Shown here piece after piece: positions 53,049 through 62,528 of a DNA stretch of 64,000 bases (position 1 is its first letter; each line of letters opens with the position of its first letter). The position numbers and the translations under genes were made by a program. The stretch is from NCBI GenBank assembly GCA_038874475.1, contig JAVZCJ010000005.1, positions 52,609-116,608 of the forward strand. The letters are read 5' to 3'. The notes beneath the pieces are model-generated. The model was not told the origin of the DNA. It ran no database searches and was given only the letters and a program-made list of their open reading frames with translations. This DNA comes from Nitrososphaerota archaeon. GTDB lineage: Archaea; Thermoproteota; Nitrososphaeria_A; Caldarchaeales; JAVZCJ01.

Positions 53049-53882
53049 ATGTTTGAATTTCTTCTTTTATTCTTAATATCCATTGGAATAGGAATAATTT
53101 CTTCATTAACAGGAATAGGAGGAGGTTCGTTCATCGTTCCAATATTAATAATGTTTTTTAATATTAGTACTCATAAAGCAATTGGAACAAGCCTTTTAAT
53201 AGTGATTTTTACGGCTATTTCATCTACTTTTGCTTATTATAAACAAAAAAGGATTGATTATAAAAGTGGTTTATATTTAATAATTGGAACAATTCCAGGT
53301 GCATTAATAGGAGCATATTTAACAAATTTCTTTTCTTCAAAAGAATTAGCTCTTCTTTTTGGCTTTTTCTTAATTTTTATTTCATTTAGAATAATTTATA
53401 AAGCATTTAAAAAGAATGAATACAATAAAAATTATAAGGAAAAAGAAGTTAAAAATAAAAAGTACTATTCATATGTAGAAATTATTGATTCTAAAGGAGA
53501 AGTTTTTAAATATTATGCTAACATTCCTTTTGGGATTTTATTTTCTATATTTGCTGGGATATCTTCAGGAATGTTTGGAGTCGGTGGAGGAGCATTAGCA
53601 GTTCCTATAATGCATATTATAGTAGGAATGCCTATGCATATAGCTATAGCTACATCAATGTTTATAATGATTTTTACATCATTTTCAGGAGTTATAGGGC
53701 ATATTTTACTTGGAAATGTTTTAATAGAATTAGCAATGCCTTTATGTATAGGGATAATTTTTGGTACTCAAGTAGGAGCTTTAATAGCTAGAAAACTTAA
53801 AGCAAGAATTCTTGAAATAATATTTGGTTTAATTTTAATAATTATAAGTTTAAATTTAATATTGAAAAATCTTATGTTCTAA
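53049..53882 (+). CDS. Sulfite exporter TauE/SafE family membrane protein
   Basis: 277 residues with eight hydrophobic segments in two related halves: the paired motifs GIISSLTGIGGGSFIVPI (~residues 14-31) and AGISSGMFGVGGGALAVPIM (~175-194) mark the two-fold symmetric TauE/SafE fold. Exports or takes up sulfite, sulfonates or similar anions. Alone on its strand; the nicotinamidase follows 62 bases later. Confidence 0.9.
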   Translation: MFEFLLLFLISIGIGIISSLTGIGGGSFIVPILIMFFNISTHKAIGTSLLIVIFTAISSTFAYYKQKRIDYKSGLYLIIGTIPGALIGAYLTNFFSSKELALLFGFFLIFISFRIIYKAFKKNEYNKNYKEKEVKNKKYYSYVEIIDSKGEVFKYYANIPFGILFSIFAGISSGMFGVGGGALAVPIMHIIVGMPMHIAIATSMFIMIFTSFSGVIGHILLGNVLIELAMPLCIGIIFGTQVGALIARKLKARILEIIFGLILIIISLNLILKNLMF

Positions 53883-53944
53883 TAAATTTTATAAATAAAA
53901 ACCTATATTTAAGTCGAAAAACAAATAATTCAGGAGGGTTGGTA

Positions 53945-54493
53945 ATGAAAGCTGCAGTACTAATTATAGATATGCTTAAAGATTTTATTAAAGCTTTTAA
54001 TGAAAATGATGCAAAATCATTAATAGAGAATATTAATAAAGTTATTGATTGGGCTAGGAAAAATGGATTGCCACTAATATACATATGTGATGCACATGAA
54101 GAGGGAGATCATGAATTTGAAATATGGGGTCCACATGCACTTAAAGGAAGTGAAGGAGCTGGAATAATAGATGAATTAAAACCTATCAAAGGAGATAAAA
54201 TTGTTTATAAAAATAAGTATAGTGGCTTTTTTAATACTAGGTTACAAAGGATTCTTAAAAGGATGAACATTGATACGTTGATATTAACTGGAGTTCATAC
54301 TCACATATGCGTTTCACATACAGCTGCAGATGCTTATTATAGAGGATTTAAAATAATAGTTCCTAAACAATGTGTTTCAACACTCAATAAAGAAGACCAT
54401 GAAAATGGTTTAAGGATAATGGAAAAACTTTATGCAGCAAAAATAGAGGATATTGAAGAATTAATAATAATGAAAAATCAAAAAGATAAATAA
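53945..54493 (+). CDS. pncA: Nicotinamidase (isochorismatase-fold cysteine hydrolase)
   Basis: 182 residues from ATG 53945, with the strongest Shine-Dalgarno site in the window (AGGAGGG, 53932-53938). Catalytic triad: Asp in LIIDMLKDF, Lys in VYKNKYSGF, and Cys in HTHICVSHTAADA. Metal ligands Asp-x-His and His are seen in CDAHEEGDH. These match nicotinamidases, which turn nicotinamide to nicotinate, and the next gene ~400 bases away uses nicotinate. Other isochorismatase-like roles remain possible. Confidence 0.8.
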   Translation: MKAAVLIIDMLKDFIKAFNENDAKSLIENINKVIDWARKNGLPLIYICDAHEEGDHEFEIWGPHALKGSEGAGIIDELKPIKGDKIVYKNKYSGFFNTRLQRILKRMNIDTLILTGVHTHICVSHTAADAYYRGFKIIVPKQCVSTLNKEDHENGLRIMEKLYAAKIEDIEELIIMKNQKDK

Positions 54494-54889
54494 AAAATTT
54501 CTTAAAAAAAATTGTAACTTTCTTAATAGTTAATTAGATTTTAGAAAATTATCAGAATAATTTTTAAAAAATTAAAAAAAGGAAAATGAAAGCTTAGAGT
54601 TTTTTATGATAGAACCACCAATCAAGGCATTCAAATTCTTCGGTTTTTTGTTTTAACCACTCTTTTCTTTGAAGTTTTATAAGAATTTACTAATTATTTG
54701 TATGTTATTATTTTCATTGAATAATTCCATAATGATTTTTCAAATGTCCTTTTATTTAATTTTATAGTTCTTTTCTTTTTAATACTTTATTTCAGTTTAC
54801 ATTCCATAGATAATTGAAATCGTTTAAAACTATTTAAAGTAAAATGATAAAGCTTATATCTAAACTAAAGCTATGGAGAGATAGTTAAA
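54494..54889. other. Intergenic region between nicotinamidase and NAPRT genes
   Basis: About 400 bases with no complete gene. It carries a putative minus-strand gene remnant (54594-54686), T-rich stretches, and a TATA-like GCTTATATCT at 54850-54859 before the pncB-like gene, with GGAGAG near 54874. Confidence 0.5.
54594..54686 (-). pseudogene. Possible C-terminal gene remnant
   Basis: Minus-strand frame open for 30 codons, ending with the residues TEEFECLDWWFYHKKL then TAA. This Trp-rich, non-repetitive composition is unlike random A+T-rich sequence. No start codon; upstream of it the frame ends at TAA. May be the tail of a decayed gene; no family assigned. Confidence 0.3.
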
Positions 54890-56086
54890 ATGAAGATTTT
54901 TTTAACAGCTTCAGATGAAGAAATTAAATCTGGATATACAACAGATGTGTACTTTGAAAGAACAGAAAAAATCCTAAAAGAAAAGGGAATGGATAAAGTA
55001 AATGTTGTAGCTGAAGTTACAACTGGTAGCCTTCCAGAAGGGAAAAAATGGGGCGTTCTAACAGGAGTTATAGAAGTTGCTAAATTACTTGAAGGATGCA
55101 AAGTAAATTTTTATTCAATGCATGAAGGAAGTGTTTTTAGAAGCAATGATTATTATGGTATCAGAGAACCTGCAGCATTTATTGAAGGGCCATACATTGA
55201 ATTTTGTAAATTGGAAACACCATTATTAGGATTTTTATGTCAAAGTAGTGGGGTATCTACAAAAGCAGCTCATATAAGAATTAAAGCTTGGAAAAATTTA
55301 TTAATAGCTTTTGGAGCAAGAAGAATGCATCCAGCTATTTCTCCAATGTTAGATTGGGCAACGTATGTTGGAGGATTTGATGGAGTATCAACTTTAAAAG
55401 GAGCATCAGTAATAGGCGCAGAACCAACTGGTACTATGCCACATAGTTTAATAATTGTTTTTGGTTCTCAAGCAGAAGCTTGGAAAAGCTTTGACGAAAT
55501 AATGCCTGAGAAGGTTCCTAGAATAATGCTAGTTGATACATTTTGGGATGAAAAATTAGAATCTTTAGAAGCAGCAAAACTTCTGAAAAATAAACTTTAT
55601 GGTGTTAGATTAGATACTCCTTCTTCAAGAAGAGGAAATATGAAAGAAATTATAAGAGAAGTAAAATGGGAATTAAAAAGTAGAGGCTATGGAAATGTTA
55701 AGATAATCGTTTCAGGAGGAGTGGATGAAGATAATATTATTGACTATATAGAAGCTGGAGCTGATGGTTTTGGAGTAGGTACTTCTGTAAGTAATGCTCC
55801 TACGATAGATTTTGCACTTGATATAGTTGAAGTAAATGGAAAACCGATAAGCAAAAGAGGAAAATTTTCTGGTAAGAAGCAAGTTTGGAGATGCATGGAT
55901 TGTTTCATAGATATTGTTAAATTATGGAATGAAGAAAAACCTAAATGTCCAAAATGTGGAAAAGAAATGAAACCAATGTTAATAGAATTTATTAAAAATG
56001 GAGTTATACTAGGAAAGCTTCCAACAGCTAAGGAAGCTAGAGAATATGTTTTAAAACAACTTGAAATAATTAGAAAACTTCAATAA
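54890..56086 (+). CDS. pncB: Nicotinate phosphoribosyltransferase, archaeal type
   Basis: 398 residues. LTASDEEIKSGYTTDVYFERT start, EVTTGSLPEGKKWGVLTG, EGPYIEFCKLETPLLGFLCQSSG, ARRMHPAISP, LDTPSSRRGNM, and SGGVDEDNIIDYIEAGADGFGVGTSV are all typical. A zinc ribbon-like insertion (CMDC...CPKC) is at ~340-365. Joins nicotinate and PRPP to nicotinate mononucleotide, the key step of the Preiss-Handler NAD route; nicotinamidase is just upstream. Confidence 0.93.
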   Translation: MKIFLTASDEEIKSGYTTDVYFERTEKILKEKGMDKVNVVAEVTTGSLPEGKKWGVLTGVIEVAKLLEGCKVNFYSMHEGSVFRSNDYYGIREPAAFIEGPYIEFCKLETPLLGFLCQSSGVSTKAAHIRIKAWKNLLIAFGARRMHPAISPMLDWATYVGGFDGVSTLKGASVIGAEPTGTMPHSLIIVFGSQAEAWKSFDEIMPEKVPRIMLVDTFWDEKLESLEAAKLLKNKLYGVRLDTPSSRRGNMKEIIREVKWELKSRGYGNVKIIVSGGVDEDNIIDYIEAGADGFGVGTSVSNAPTIDFALDIVEVNGKPISKRGKFSGKKQVWRCMDCFIDIVKLWNEEKPKCPKCGKEMKPMLIEFIKNGVILGKLPTAKEAREYVLKQLEIIRKLQ

Positions 56087-56098
56087 GAATGATAAAAA

Positions 56099-57214
56099 AT
56101 GAGAAAAATACCTTTAGTAATTCCTTATCATAATTCAAAAATAGAAAAAGAAGTAATATCTGTTTTAAGATCTAGAAAACTTGTTTCAAGTAAATTAGTA
56201 GAAAAATTCGAAAAAGAATTAGCTAAATATATTGGATGTAAACATGTTATATGTGTAAATTCTGGAACAGCAGCATTACATTTAGCTTTTTTAGCAATAG
56301 GAGCTAATAAAGAGAATGAAATTATTACATCTTCTTTTAGTTTTATAGCTTCTGCAAATGCTATTATATATACTGGAGCTAAACCTGTTTTTACAGATAT
56401 AGATGAGAAAACATACAATATGAATATTGAAAAAATAGAAGAATTAATAAATGAGAAAACTATTGCAATTGAACCAATTCATCTCTATGGTCAGCCATGT
56501 GAAATGGATAAAATAATGGAAATTGCTCATAAATATGGATTAATAGTAATTGAAGATGCTGCACAAGCAATAGGAGCTGAATATAATAGTAAAAAAATTG
56601 GTTCGATAGGAGATATTGCATGTTTTAGTACATATGCAACAAAAAATTTACATACTGGTGAGGGAGGGTTTATAGCAACTAATAATGATGAATATGCTGA
56701 AAAAATACGTATATTAAGAGATCAAGGTCAAAGTGGAAAATATAATCATGTAATGATTGGCTATAATTATAGAATGACTGAAATTCAAGCAGCAATTGGT
56801 ATAGTTCAATTAAAAGAAATAGATAGATTAAATAAAATTAGAATAAGGAATGCGGAATATTTAACTGAAAAATTAAAAGAAATAAATGGAATAATTACTC
56901 CATATATTCATCCAAAAGCTAAACATGTTTTCCATCAATATGTTATTCAAATAGATGAGGAAAAAATAGGATTAAGTAGAGATAAATTAAGAGAAGAATT
57001 AATGAAAAAAGGAATTGAAACAGCTATACACTATCCAAAACCTATTCCTTTACAACCAATATATAAAGAGCTTTTTAATTATAGAGAAGGAATGTTTCCA
57101 ATTGCTGAAAAAATTTCTAAGAGAATACTTTCATTACCTATAAATCCATTCTTGAAAATTAAAGATCTTGATTATATTCATCAAAATTTATTTAAAATTA
57201 TTAAAACTAGATGA
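56099..57214 (+). CDS. DegT/DnrJ/EryC1/StrS family PLP aminotransferase
   Basis: 371 residues. KLVSSKLVEKFEKELAKYIG, VNSGTAALHLAFLAIGA, the Asp in VIEDAAQAIGAEY, and PLP-Lys in FSTYATKNLHTGEGGF are clear, and the substrate-interacting GYNYRMTEIQAAIG follows. Aminates keto-sugars bound to nucleotides, for surface polysaccharides. No sugar nucleotide genes adjacent. Follows the pncB-like gene by 12 bases and is likely co-transcribed. Confidence 0.92.
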   Translation: MRKIPLVIPYHNSKIEKEVISVLRSRKLVSSKLVEKFEKELAKYIGCKHVICVNSGTAALHLAFLAIGANKENEIITSSFSFIASANAIIYTGAKPVFTDIDEKTYNMNIEKIEELINEKTIAIEPIHLYGQPCEMDKIMEIAHKYGLIVIEDAAQAIGAEYNSKKIGSIGDIACFSTYATKNLHTGEGGFIATNNDEYAEKIRILRDQGQSGKYNHVMIGYNYRMTEIQAAIGIVQLKEIDRLNKIRIRNAEYLTEKLKEINGIITPYIHPKAKHVFHQYVIQIDEEKIGLSRDKLREELMKKGIETAIHYPKPIPLQPIYKELFNYREGMFPIAEKISKRILSLPINPFLKIKDLDYIHQNLFKIIKTR

Positions 57215-57249
57215 AGCTAATTATTTTCGCTATACCTAATCTTCTCTTT

Positions 57250-57693
57250 TTAAGTTTTCTTTGTTCTTTCCCATGTTTCTATTCCACCGTTTATTACTCT
57301 AAAAATAGGGTTGGGCTCTATATTGTCAATGGTTAAATTTTTTAATTCTTCAAACTTTTTCTTATTTCTTTTCTTAAGCTTTTTTAGTAAATGGAAGAAT
57401 TCAAATTCCAATTGTCCTTTAGTAACTGTTATTTCTTCTTTTAGAATTAAAGGTTCTATTTTGGATAGATCAAATTTATAACCTCTTCTCTTTGCTTCAA
57501 GATAAACTTGATATAAGTATGCATTTATTAAAGTAACAGGTTTTTCATATATTCTAAACCTTATAAGTTGGGGATGGTTTTTATAGCCTCTGATGCGTCC
57601 CTCTAAAACCTTCTTTGCCAAGAGACCTTCTCTCCAAACAGAAACCAAACCCTTAGTGTCAAGATATTTAGGATGAATTGACCATAACCTCAT
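57250..57693 (-). CDS. Pyrimidine-dimer DNA glycosylase family protein (T4 endonuclease V-like)
   Basis: 147 residues. The start MRLWSIHPKYLDTKGLV aligns with T4 endonuclease V, where the alpha-amino group of the processed Thr at the N-terminus attacks the sugar; here the initiator Met would be the nucleophile if it is kept, since Arg follows. Glu22 (VWREGLL) matches the catalytic Glu. Family expected to nick DNA at cyclobutane dimers. It lies 32 bases downstream of the AOR gene, same strand. Confidence 0.8.
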   Translation of the reverse strand: MRLWSIHPKYLDTKGLVSVWREGLLAKKVLEGRIRGYKNHPQLIRFRIYEKPVTLINAYLYQVYLEAKRRGYKFDLSKIEPLILKEEITVTKGQLEFEFFHLLKKLKKRNKKKFEELKNLTIDNIEPNPIFRVINGGIETWERTKKT

Positions 57694-57725
57694 TTAAACA
57701 TCAGTTATTATTTGAAGATAAGTTG

Positions 57726-59630
57726 TCATTGTTCTCTGTTTTCACTATATGCCCAACCTATATCAAGTTCATCCAATTTTGCTTTAGTTGGAATTCCAGT
57801 ATTCCTATCCCATCCCATCATTTCATAATACATTTTTATTGCTTCATAAAATTCTTCTTTATTTATTTTAAATCCTTTCTTTGGTCCAAATTTTATTTCT
57901 TCAAAAAATCTTTCAGGAAGATCATCATCAATATTTGTAAAACCTTCCCTTATATTAAAACATCTAGCAATATTTATAGCTCTTTCACTTGCTTTCATAA
58001 GTTCCCATAGACTTGTTTCCCAACCTGTAACAACATTAACAATTTCTACTAAATGATTTATTTTTAAAAAACCTGCTGGATGAGGAATGAATGGAAATTT
58101 GCATATTCCTAAACAATCAAAAAGTCCCCACCATAAATGAGTATATATGAAAAACCTAACTTTTTCAGGACCTAAACTTAAACTATCTATTGGTTTTATT
58201 ATTCCTAATGGTTTATATTCTTCTAATATTTTTTCAAAAACTGGGTCATGTGGATGCTGCATATGATCAGCTCCTGAAGGGGATAAAGCATATGCTAATC
58301 CAACTCCAGTTTTTCCTCGTGGTTCTTGTAAAGGTATTTCTTTCCCTTTAACATGTAAAGCGAATTTTTCACTTTCTTTTCCTATTTTCTTGGAAGCTCT
58401 CATAACTCCTTCAGCTAATAAATCTCCTATCTCTTCTCTTTTAGCGATCATCTCAATCAATTTAAGCATAGCTTCTTTATTTCCAAATTTTAAATCCAAT
58501 CCATTTACATCATCTTTTGTAAGAATCCCATTCTCATAACATTCCATAGCAAAAGCAATTGCACATCCCGTGCTTATTGTATCTAATCCATATGCATTAC
58601 ACATTTGATTTGCTAAAGCTATTGCATTAATATCATCGATATAGCATAATGAACCAAAAGCAGCGATTGTTTCATATTCAGGACCACCATAATCTGGATC
58701 TGTTACATATGGTTCTTTCCCTTTTACAACTCTTTTACATCTTATAGGACATGCGTAACATCCTTCAGTTTTAATTAGAATAGTTTCTTTCATCTTCTCC
58801 CCCGAAATTTCTTCAGCTTTTTCAAAATATCCTCCTTGGAAATTCTTTGTTGGAAGTATTCCAGTTTTATTATTTGCCATTACTCCAATAGAAGTGCCGT
58901 AAGTGTTCCTGGCAACAGTTCCTGGGAAATTCTTCCAATTTTCAGCAATCCATTTAATTAATTCGTGTATTTTTCCCTCATTCTTGTATTTTATTCTTTT
59001 ATGTCCACGTACTGCTATTGCTTTTAATTTTTTAGAACCCATTACTGCTCCTAATCCACTTCTTCCATTTACATACTTTAATTCATTTATTATACAAGCA
59101 TATCTTACAAGATTTTCTCCTGCTAAACCTATTGAAGCAACCCTTATTAACTTATCATTTAGCTCCTTACGTATTTCTTCTTGAACTTCTTTTATTTTTT
59201 TTCTCCATAAATGTTCTGCATCTCTTATTTCAATTTTTCCATCATTAATCCATAGATATACGGGTTTTTCAGATTTTCCTTCTATTATTAAAGCATCAAA
59301 TCCAGCAAATTTCAATTCTGGTCCAAAGAAACCCCCAGCTTCAGCTTCTCCAAAACTATTTGTTAAAGGAGATTTTGAAATAACACTGTATTTAGAGAGT
59401 CCTGGTAATGGAACTCCCGTAAGTATTCCTGTAGCAAAAACCAATTTATTATTAGGGCTTAATGGATCTATTTTAGGTTTTAATTCTTTGAAAAGAAAAT
59501 ATGCTCCAAGCCCTCTTCCACCAAGATACATTCGATAAATGTAATCGTTTACTTCTTCAATCAATATTTTTTCATTTGTTAAATCTATTCTAGCAATTTT
59601 TTTATTATATCCTCCATCTATATAGGACAT
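57726..59630 (-). CDS. Tungsten-containing aldehyde ferredoxin oxidoreductase (classical AOR type)
   Basis: 634 residues. GGYNKKIARIDLTNE start, FATGILTGVPLPGLSKYSV, AGENLVRYACIIN, and the Cys set C291, C294, C298 (EGCYACPIRC) with a later LGICKFPF match the [4Fe-4S] site of Pyrococcus AOR. The GGPEYETIAAFGSLC region is intact. Oxidises aldehydes to acids with ferredoxin. ATG 59630 has AGGGG upstream. It follows the class V aminotransferase on its strand (40-base gap). Confidence 0.93.
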   Translation of the reverse strand: MSYIDGGYNKKIARIDLTNEKILIEEVNDYIYRMYLGGRGLGAYFLFKELKPKIDPLSPNNKLVFATGILTGVPLPGLSKYSVISKSPLTNSFGEAEAGGFFGPELKFAGFDALIIEGKSEKPVYLWINDGKIEIRDAEHLWRKKIKEVQEEIRKELNDKLIRVASIGLAGENLVRYACIINELKYVNGRSGLGAVMGSKKLKAIAVRGHKRIKYKNEGKIHELIKWIAENWKNFPGTVARNTYGTSIGVMANNKTGILPTKNFQGGYFEKAEEISGEKMKETILIKTEGCYACPIRCKRVVKGKEPYVTDPDYGGPEYETIAAFGSLCYIDDINAIALANQMCNAYGLDTISTGCAIAFAMECYENGILTKDDVNGLDLKFGNKEAMLKLIEMIAKREEIGDLLAEGVMRASKKIGKESEKFALHVKGKEIPLQEPRGKTGVGLAYALSPSGADHMQHPHDPVFEKILEEYKPLGIIKPIDSLSLGPEKVRFFIYTHLWWGLFDCLGICKFPFIPHPAGFLKINHLVEIVNVVTGWETSLWELMKASERAINIARCFNIREGFTNIDDDLPERFFEEIKFGPKKGFKINKEEFYEAIKMYYEMMGWDRNTGIPTKAKLDELDIGWAYSENREQ

Positions 59631-59670
59631 TTTTTTAACCCCTATTGTAAATATTCTTTAAATTTAATTT

Positions 59671-60885
59671 CTACATTGGAGAAGTAATAGATTGAGTTGC
59701 AATTTCTTCAAGAATTTTAGCAGCAATATCTATACTTGCTCCCGATTTAATTTTATACCCTAACTTTATTAATGATGATTCAAGAGCTGCAAGGAATTGT
59801 AATACACATTCAGGAGATGCTGTCATTCCCATATGAGCTACTCTAAATATTTTCCCACTTAATTTTTCTAACCCTCCAGATATCACTACTCCATTTTTCT
59901 TCATATCGCTTCTTAGTTCTGAATCTTTTATACCATTTGGAACTTTAACAGCAGTTACAGTATCTGAAGCTACTTCTTCATCTGGGAAAAGCTCTAAACC
60001 TATAGCTTTAATACCTTCTCTAATTGCTTTTGCTGCAACTTTATGTCGCTTAAATCTATTCTCAACTCCCTCTTCTAAAATCATATTAACTGCCTCATCA
60101 AGAGCATAAATAAGATGTACTGGCATAGTTATTGGTTGTCTTCTCCATCCCCATACTGCTTCACCACCTCTTTCTTTAGGAAGCCACCATTTTTTCCATC
60201 TAAGTAAATCATAAGAGAAAGTAACTGGAGGAGTCTTTCTATTTTCCATTACTTCCCACCCTCTTTTACTTATAGATATTAATGCTAGACCTATGGGTGC
60301 AGCTAAGCATTTATGAGAAGCTGACATATTTAAATCGATATTCCAATCATCCGTTTTAATATCTATACCTCCTAAAGATGAAACTGTATCAACTAAGTAT
60401 AATACATCATACTTTTTAGTAAGTTCACCAATTTTATCTATTGGATACATTGCTCCCGTCGAGGTTTCATTATGTACAATCGTTAATGCTTTAAAATTCT
60501 CATTTTGTAATAAACTTTCTAATTTCTCGATATCTATAGATTTACCCCATTCTACTTGAAATGCTACAGGTTTTCCTCCAATTCTTCTAACAATTTCTGT
60601 CATCCATGCACCAAAAACTCCAGCTTCTACACAAAGGACTTTATCATTAGGCTCTATAACACTTGCAATAGAAGCTTCTAAAGCTACACGTCCAGATCCA
60701 GGCACAGCAATAACTTCATTTTTAGTTTGGAAAATATTTTTCATTTTTTGTAAAAGTTTATCTAAAACATCAATGTTAAATTCAGGATCATAATGAGCAA
60801 TAGATGGTCTCATCATATTACGGATAACACGCCAAGGAATTTCTGTTGGGCCTGGAATCATAAGAATTTTTTTACTTTCTGACAT
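59671..60885 (-). CDS. Class V aminotransferase (serine/alanine-glyoxylate or -pyruvate type)
   Basis: 404 residues from ATG 60885 (MSESKKILMIPGPTEIP); an upstream ATG at 60939 would add 18 mostly hydrophobic residues. IPGPTEIPWRVI, AVPGSGRVALEASI, the Asp in YLVDTVSSLGG and PLP-Lys in SASHKCLAAPIGLA fit the serine-glyoxylate or alanine-glyoxylate transaminase group. Transfers amino groups between glyoxylate, serine, alanine or related molecules. A TATA box about 28 bases upstream (near 60912-60921) supports the start. Confidence 0.88.
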   Translation of the reverse strand: MSESKKILMIPGPTEIPWRVIRNMMRPSIAHYDPEFNIDVLDKLLQKMKNIFQTKNEVIAVPGSGRVALEASIASVIEPNDKVLCVEAGVFGAWMTEIVRRIGGKPVAFQVEWGKSIDIEKLESLLQNENFKALTIVHNETSTGAMYPIDKIGELTKKYDVLYLVDTVSSLGGIDIKTDDWNIDLNMSASHKCLAAPIGLALISISKRGWEVMENRKTPPVTFSYDLLRWKKWWLPKERGGEAVWGWRRQPITMPVHLIYALDEAVNMILEEGVENRFKRHKVAAKAIREGIKAIGLELFPDEEVASDTVTAVKVPNGIKDSELRSDMKKNGVVISGGLEKLSGKIFRVAHMGMTASPECVLQFLAALESSLIKLGYKIKSGASIDIAAKILEEIATQSITSPM

Positions 60886-60909
60886 TTTAAAAAATAATAA
60901 GAAGATAGC

Positions 60910-60922
60910 GATTAATAAATCT
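60910..60922 (-). promoter_or_regulatory. TATA box for the class V aminotransferase operon
   Basis: Minus-strand GATTTATTAATC about 27-36 bases before ATG 60885; no Shine-Dalgarno site visible, so leaderless or very short leader. Confidence 0.4.
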
Positions 60923-61146
60923 TTTATTGTCTTATACATGATTTGTTTTTGTTGAGTAAATAAGCATCCTTTTAATCTATCGATCTAAATGTTAATATTT
61001 TTTATAAGTAAACAAACCATAATATGTAAATAACTTAAACTAGTTTTCCTTATGCTATAAACTATTTCTAATATCGACAATATTTTAATGCGTAATTTCT
61101 TCCTATTTTTTTTGTAATCATTAATTTATTAATACAAAATTTTAAA

Positions 61147-61154
61147 AATTTAAA
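61147..61154 (+). promoter_or_regulatory. TATA box for the M20 peptidase gene
   Basis: TTTAAATA about 26 bases before ATG 61173, giving a leaderless start. Confidence 0.5.
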
Positions 61155-61172
61155 TAGCAGAAAAATTTTTAG

Positions 61173-62387
61173 ATGACTATGCTTAATTCTCTTGATCATA
61201 TGGAGAAAAAAGTAATCGGTAACATATCTAAAAAAAAAGTTATCGATCTTGCACAAAAAATGATACAAATAGATAGTCAGAATCCTCCAGGTAATGAAAA
61301 GGAACTTGTAGAATTTATATACGACATACTAAAAGATATGGGATTAAAAGTTAAATTTTTAGATTTCCTTCCAAATAGACCCAATCTTGTAGGATTATAT
61401 GAATCGAATACTAATGGAAAAATTTTACTTTTTGATGGTCATTTAGACACTGTCCCAATTGGTGATTCTACATTGTGGTCTGTTGAACCATTAGGAGGAA
61501 TAATTAAAGAAGGATGCCTTTATGGTCGTGGCTCTGTTGATATGAAAAGTTCTATTTCAGCATTCATATGTGCTTTACAAACTGTGCTTAATTCAAATAT
61601 CACTTTAAATGGTAAAATAATAATAGTGTTAACTTCTGATGAAGAAATCAGTGGTTTAGGTACAAAAAAAGTCTTAGAAAAAGGTTATTATGCAAATGCA
61701 GCAATTGTTGGAGAGCCAAGCAATCTAGAAGTAAATATTGCTCATAAAGGTGTTGCAAGATGGAAGTTAACTGTTTTTGGTAAATCAACTCATGCTAGTA
61801 CGCCGCACGAAGGTGTGAATGCGATATATAAAATGGCTAAAGTTTTAATTAGATTAGAAAAACTTCATAATACTTATATTACTGATGTAAAAAGACATAG
61901 AATTTTAGGTACGCCCACATTAAATGTTGGAATAATAGGAGGAGGTGTGAAAGATAATATAGTTCCCGATATGTGTGAAATAACGATAGATAGAAGATTA
62001 ATTCCTGGAGAAAAAGTAAAGGATGTGGAAGAAGAATTAAAGTCAATACTTTTTGAAATATCTTCTCGAGATCCAACATTTAATTATAAACTTTCTCTTT
62101 ATCACATTCACGAACCTGCTGAAACTTCTCCTGAGGAACCATTTGTAAAATTAGCAAAAAAAGTTGTTAAAGAAGTTACAGGAAAAGAAAGTGTCGTAGA
62201 AGGATTTGTTGCAACTACAGAAATGAATCATTTAACTGAAGTTGGAATACCATCAATAATTTTAGGTTGCGGAAACATTAAAATGGCACATGCAATAAAT
62301 GAGAACGTGCCTATCCAACAAATAATTGACTTAACAAAAATATACACATTAATAATATTAAGGTATATTGGAAAATATGAATTATGA
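61173..62387 (+). CDS. M20 family metallopeptidase (ArgE/DapE/CPG2-like)
   Basis: 404 residues. Metal and catalytic sites: FDGHLDTVPIGD (His, Asp), GRGSVDMKSSI (Asp), TSDEEISGLG (Glu-Glu), GEPSN (the other Asp/Glu region) and a late His in MAHAINENVPI. Removes acyl groups or cleaves small peptides with two zinc ions; the specific substrate is unknown. ATGs at 61173, 61179 and 61200 are all possible, the first fits the TATA box best. Confidence 0.9.
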   Translation: MTMLNSLDHMEKKVIGNISKKKVIDLAQKMIQIDSQNPPGNEKELVEFIYDILKDMGLKVKFLDFLPNRPNLVGLYESNTNGKILLFDGHLDTVPIGDSTLWSVEPLGGIIKEGCLYGRGSVDMKSSISAFICALQTVLNSNITLNGKIIIVLTSDEEISGLGTKKVLEKGYYANAAIVGEPSNLEVNIAHKGVARWKLTVFGKSTHASTPHEGVNAIYKMAKVLIRLEKLHNTYITDVKRHRILGTPTLNVGIIGGGVKDNIVPDMCEITIDRRLIPGEKVKDVEEELKSILFEISSRDPTFNYKLSLYHIHEPAETSPEEPFVKLAKKVVKEVTGKESVVEGFVATTEMNHLTEVGIPSIILGCGNIKMAHAINENVPIQQIIDLTKIYTLIILRYIGKYEL

Positions 62388-62478
62388 ACTCTACCATGTT
62401 TTTATGCAGTAAGTAAATATTACATAATAAGAATTGATTATTCTACTTAAAATATAGAGAATGTTAAAAACATAAACC

Positions 62479-62489
62479 CTTATATAATT
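62479..62489 (+). promoter_or_regulatory. TATA box for the SIS-domain operon
   Basis: CTTATATAATT about 40-50 bases before ATG 62529. It leaves room for the AGGTGA site at 62518-62523. Confidence 0.45.
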
Positions 62490-62528
62490 CTTTAAATTAT
62501 TTTAATAACATTAATTAAGGTGAATAAT

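Noticed and set aside
60886..60939. 18-residue N-terminal extension of the class V aminotransferase
   Set aside because: The TATA box lies inside it, and the family start begins with MSESKKILMIPGPTE.
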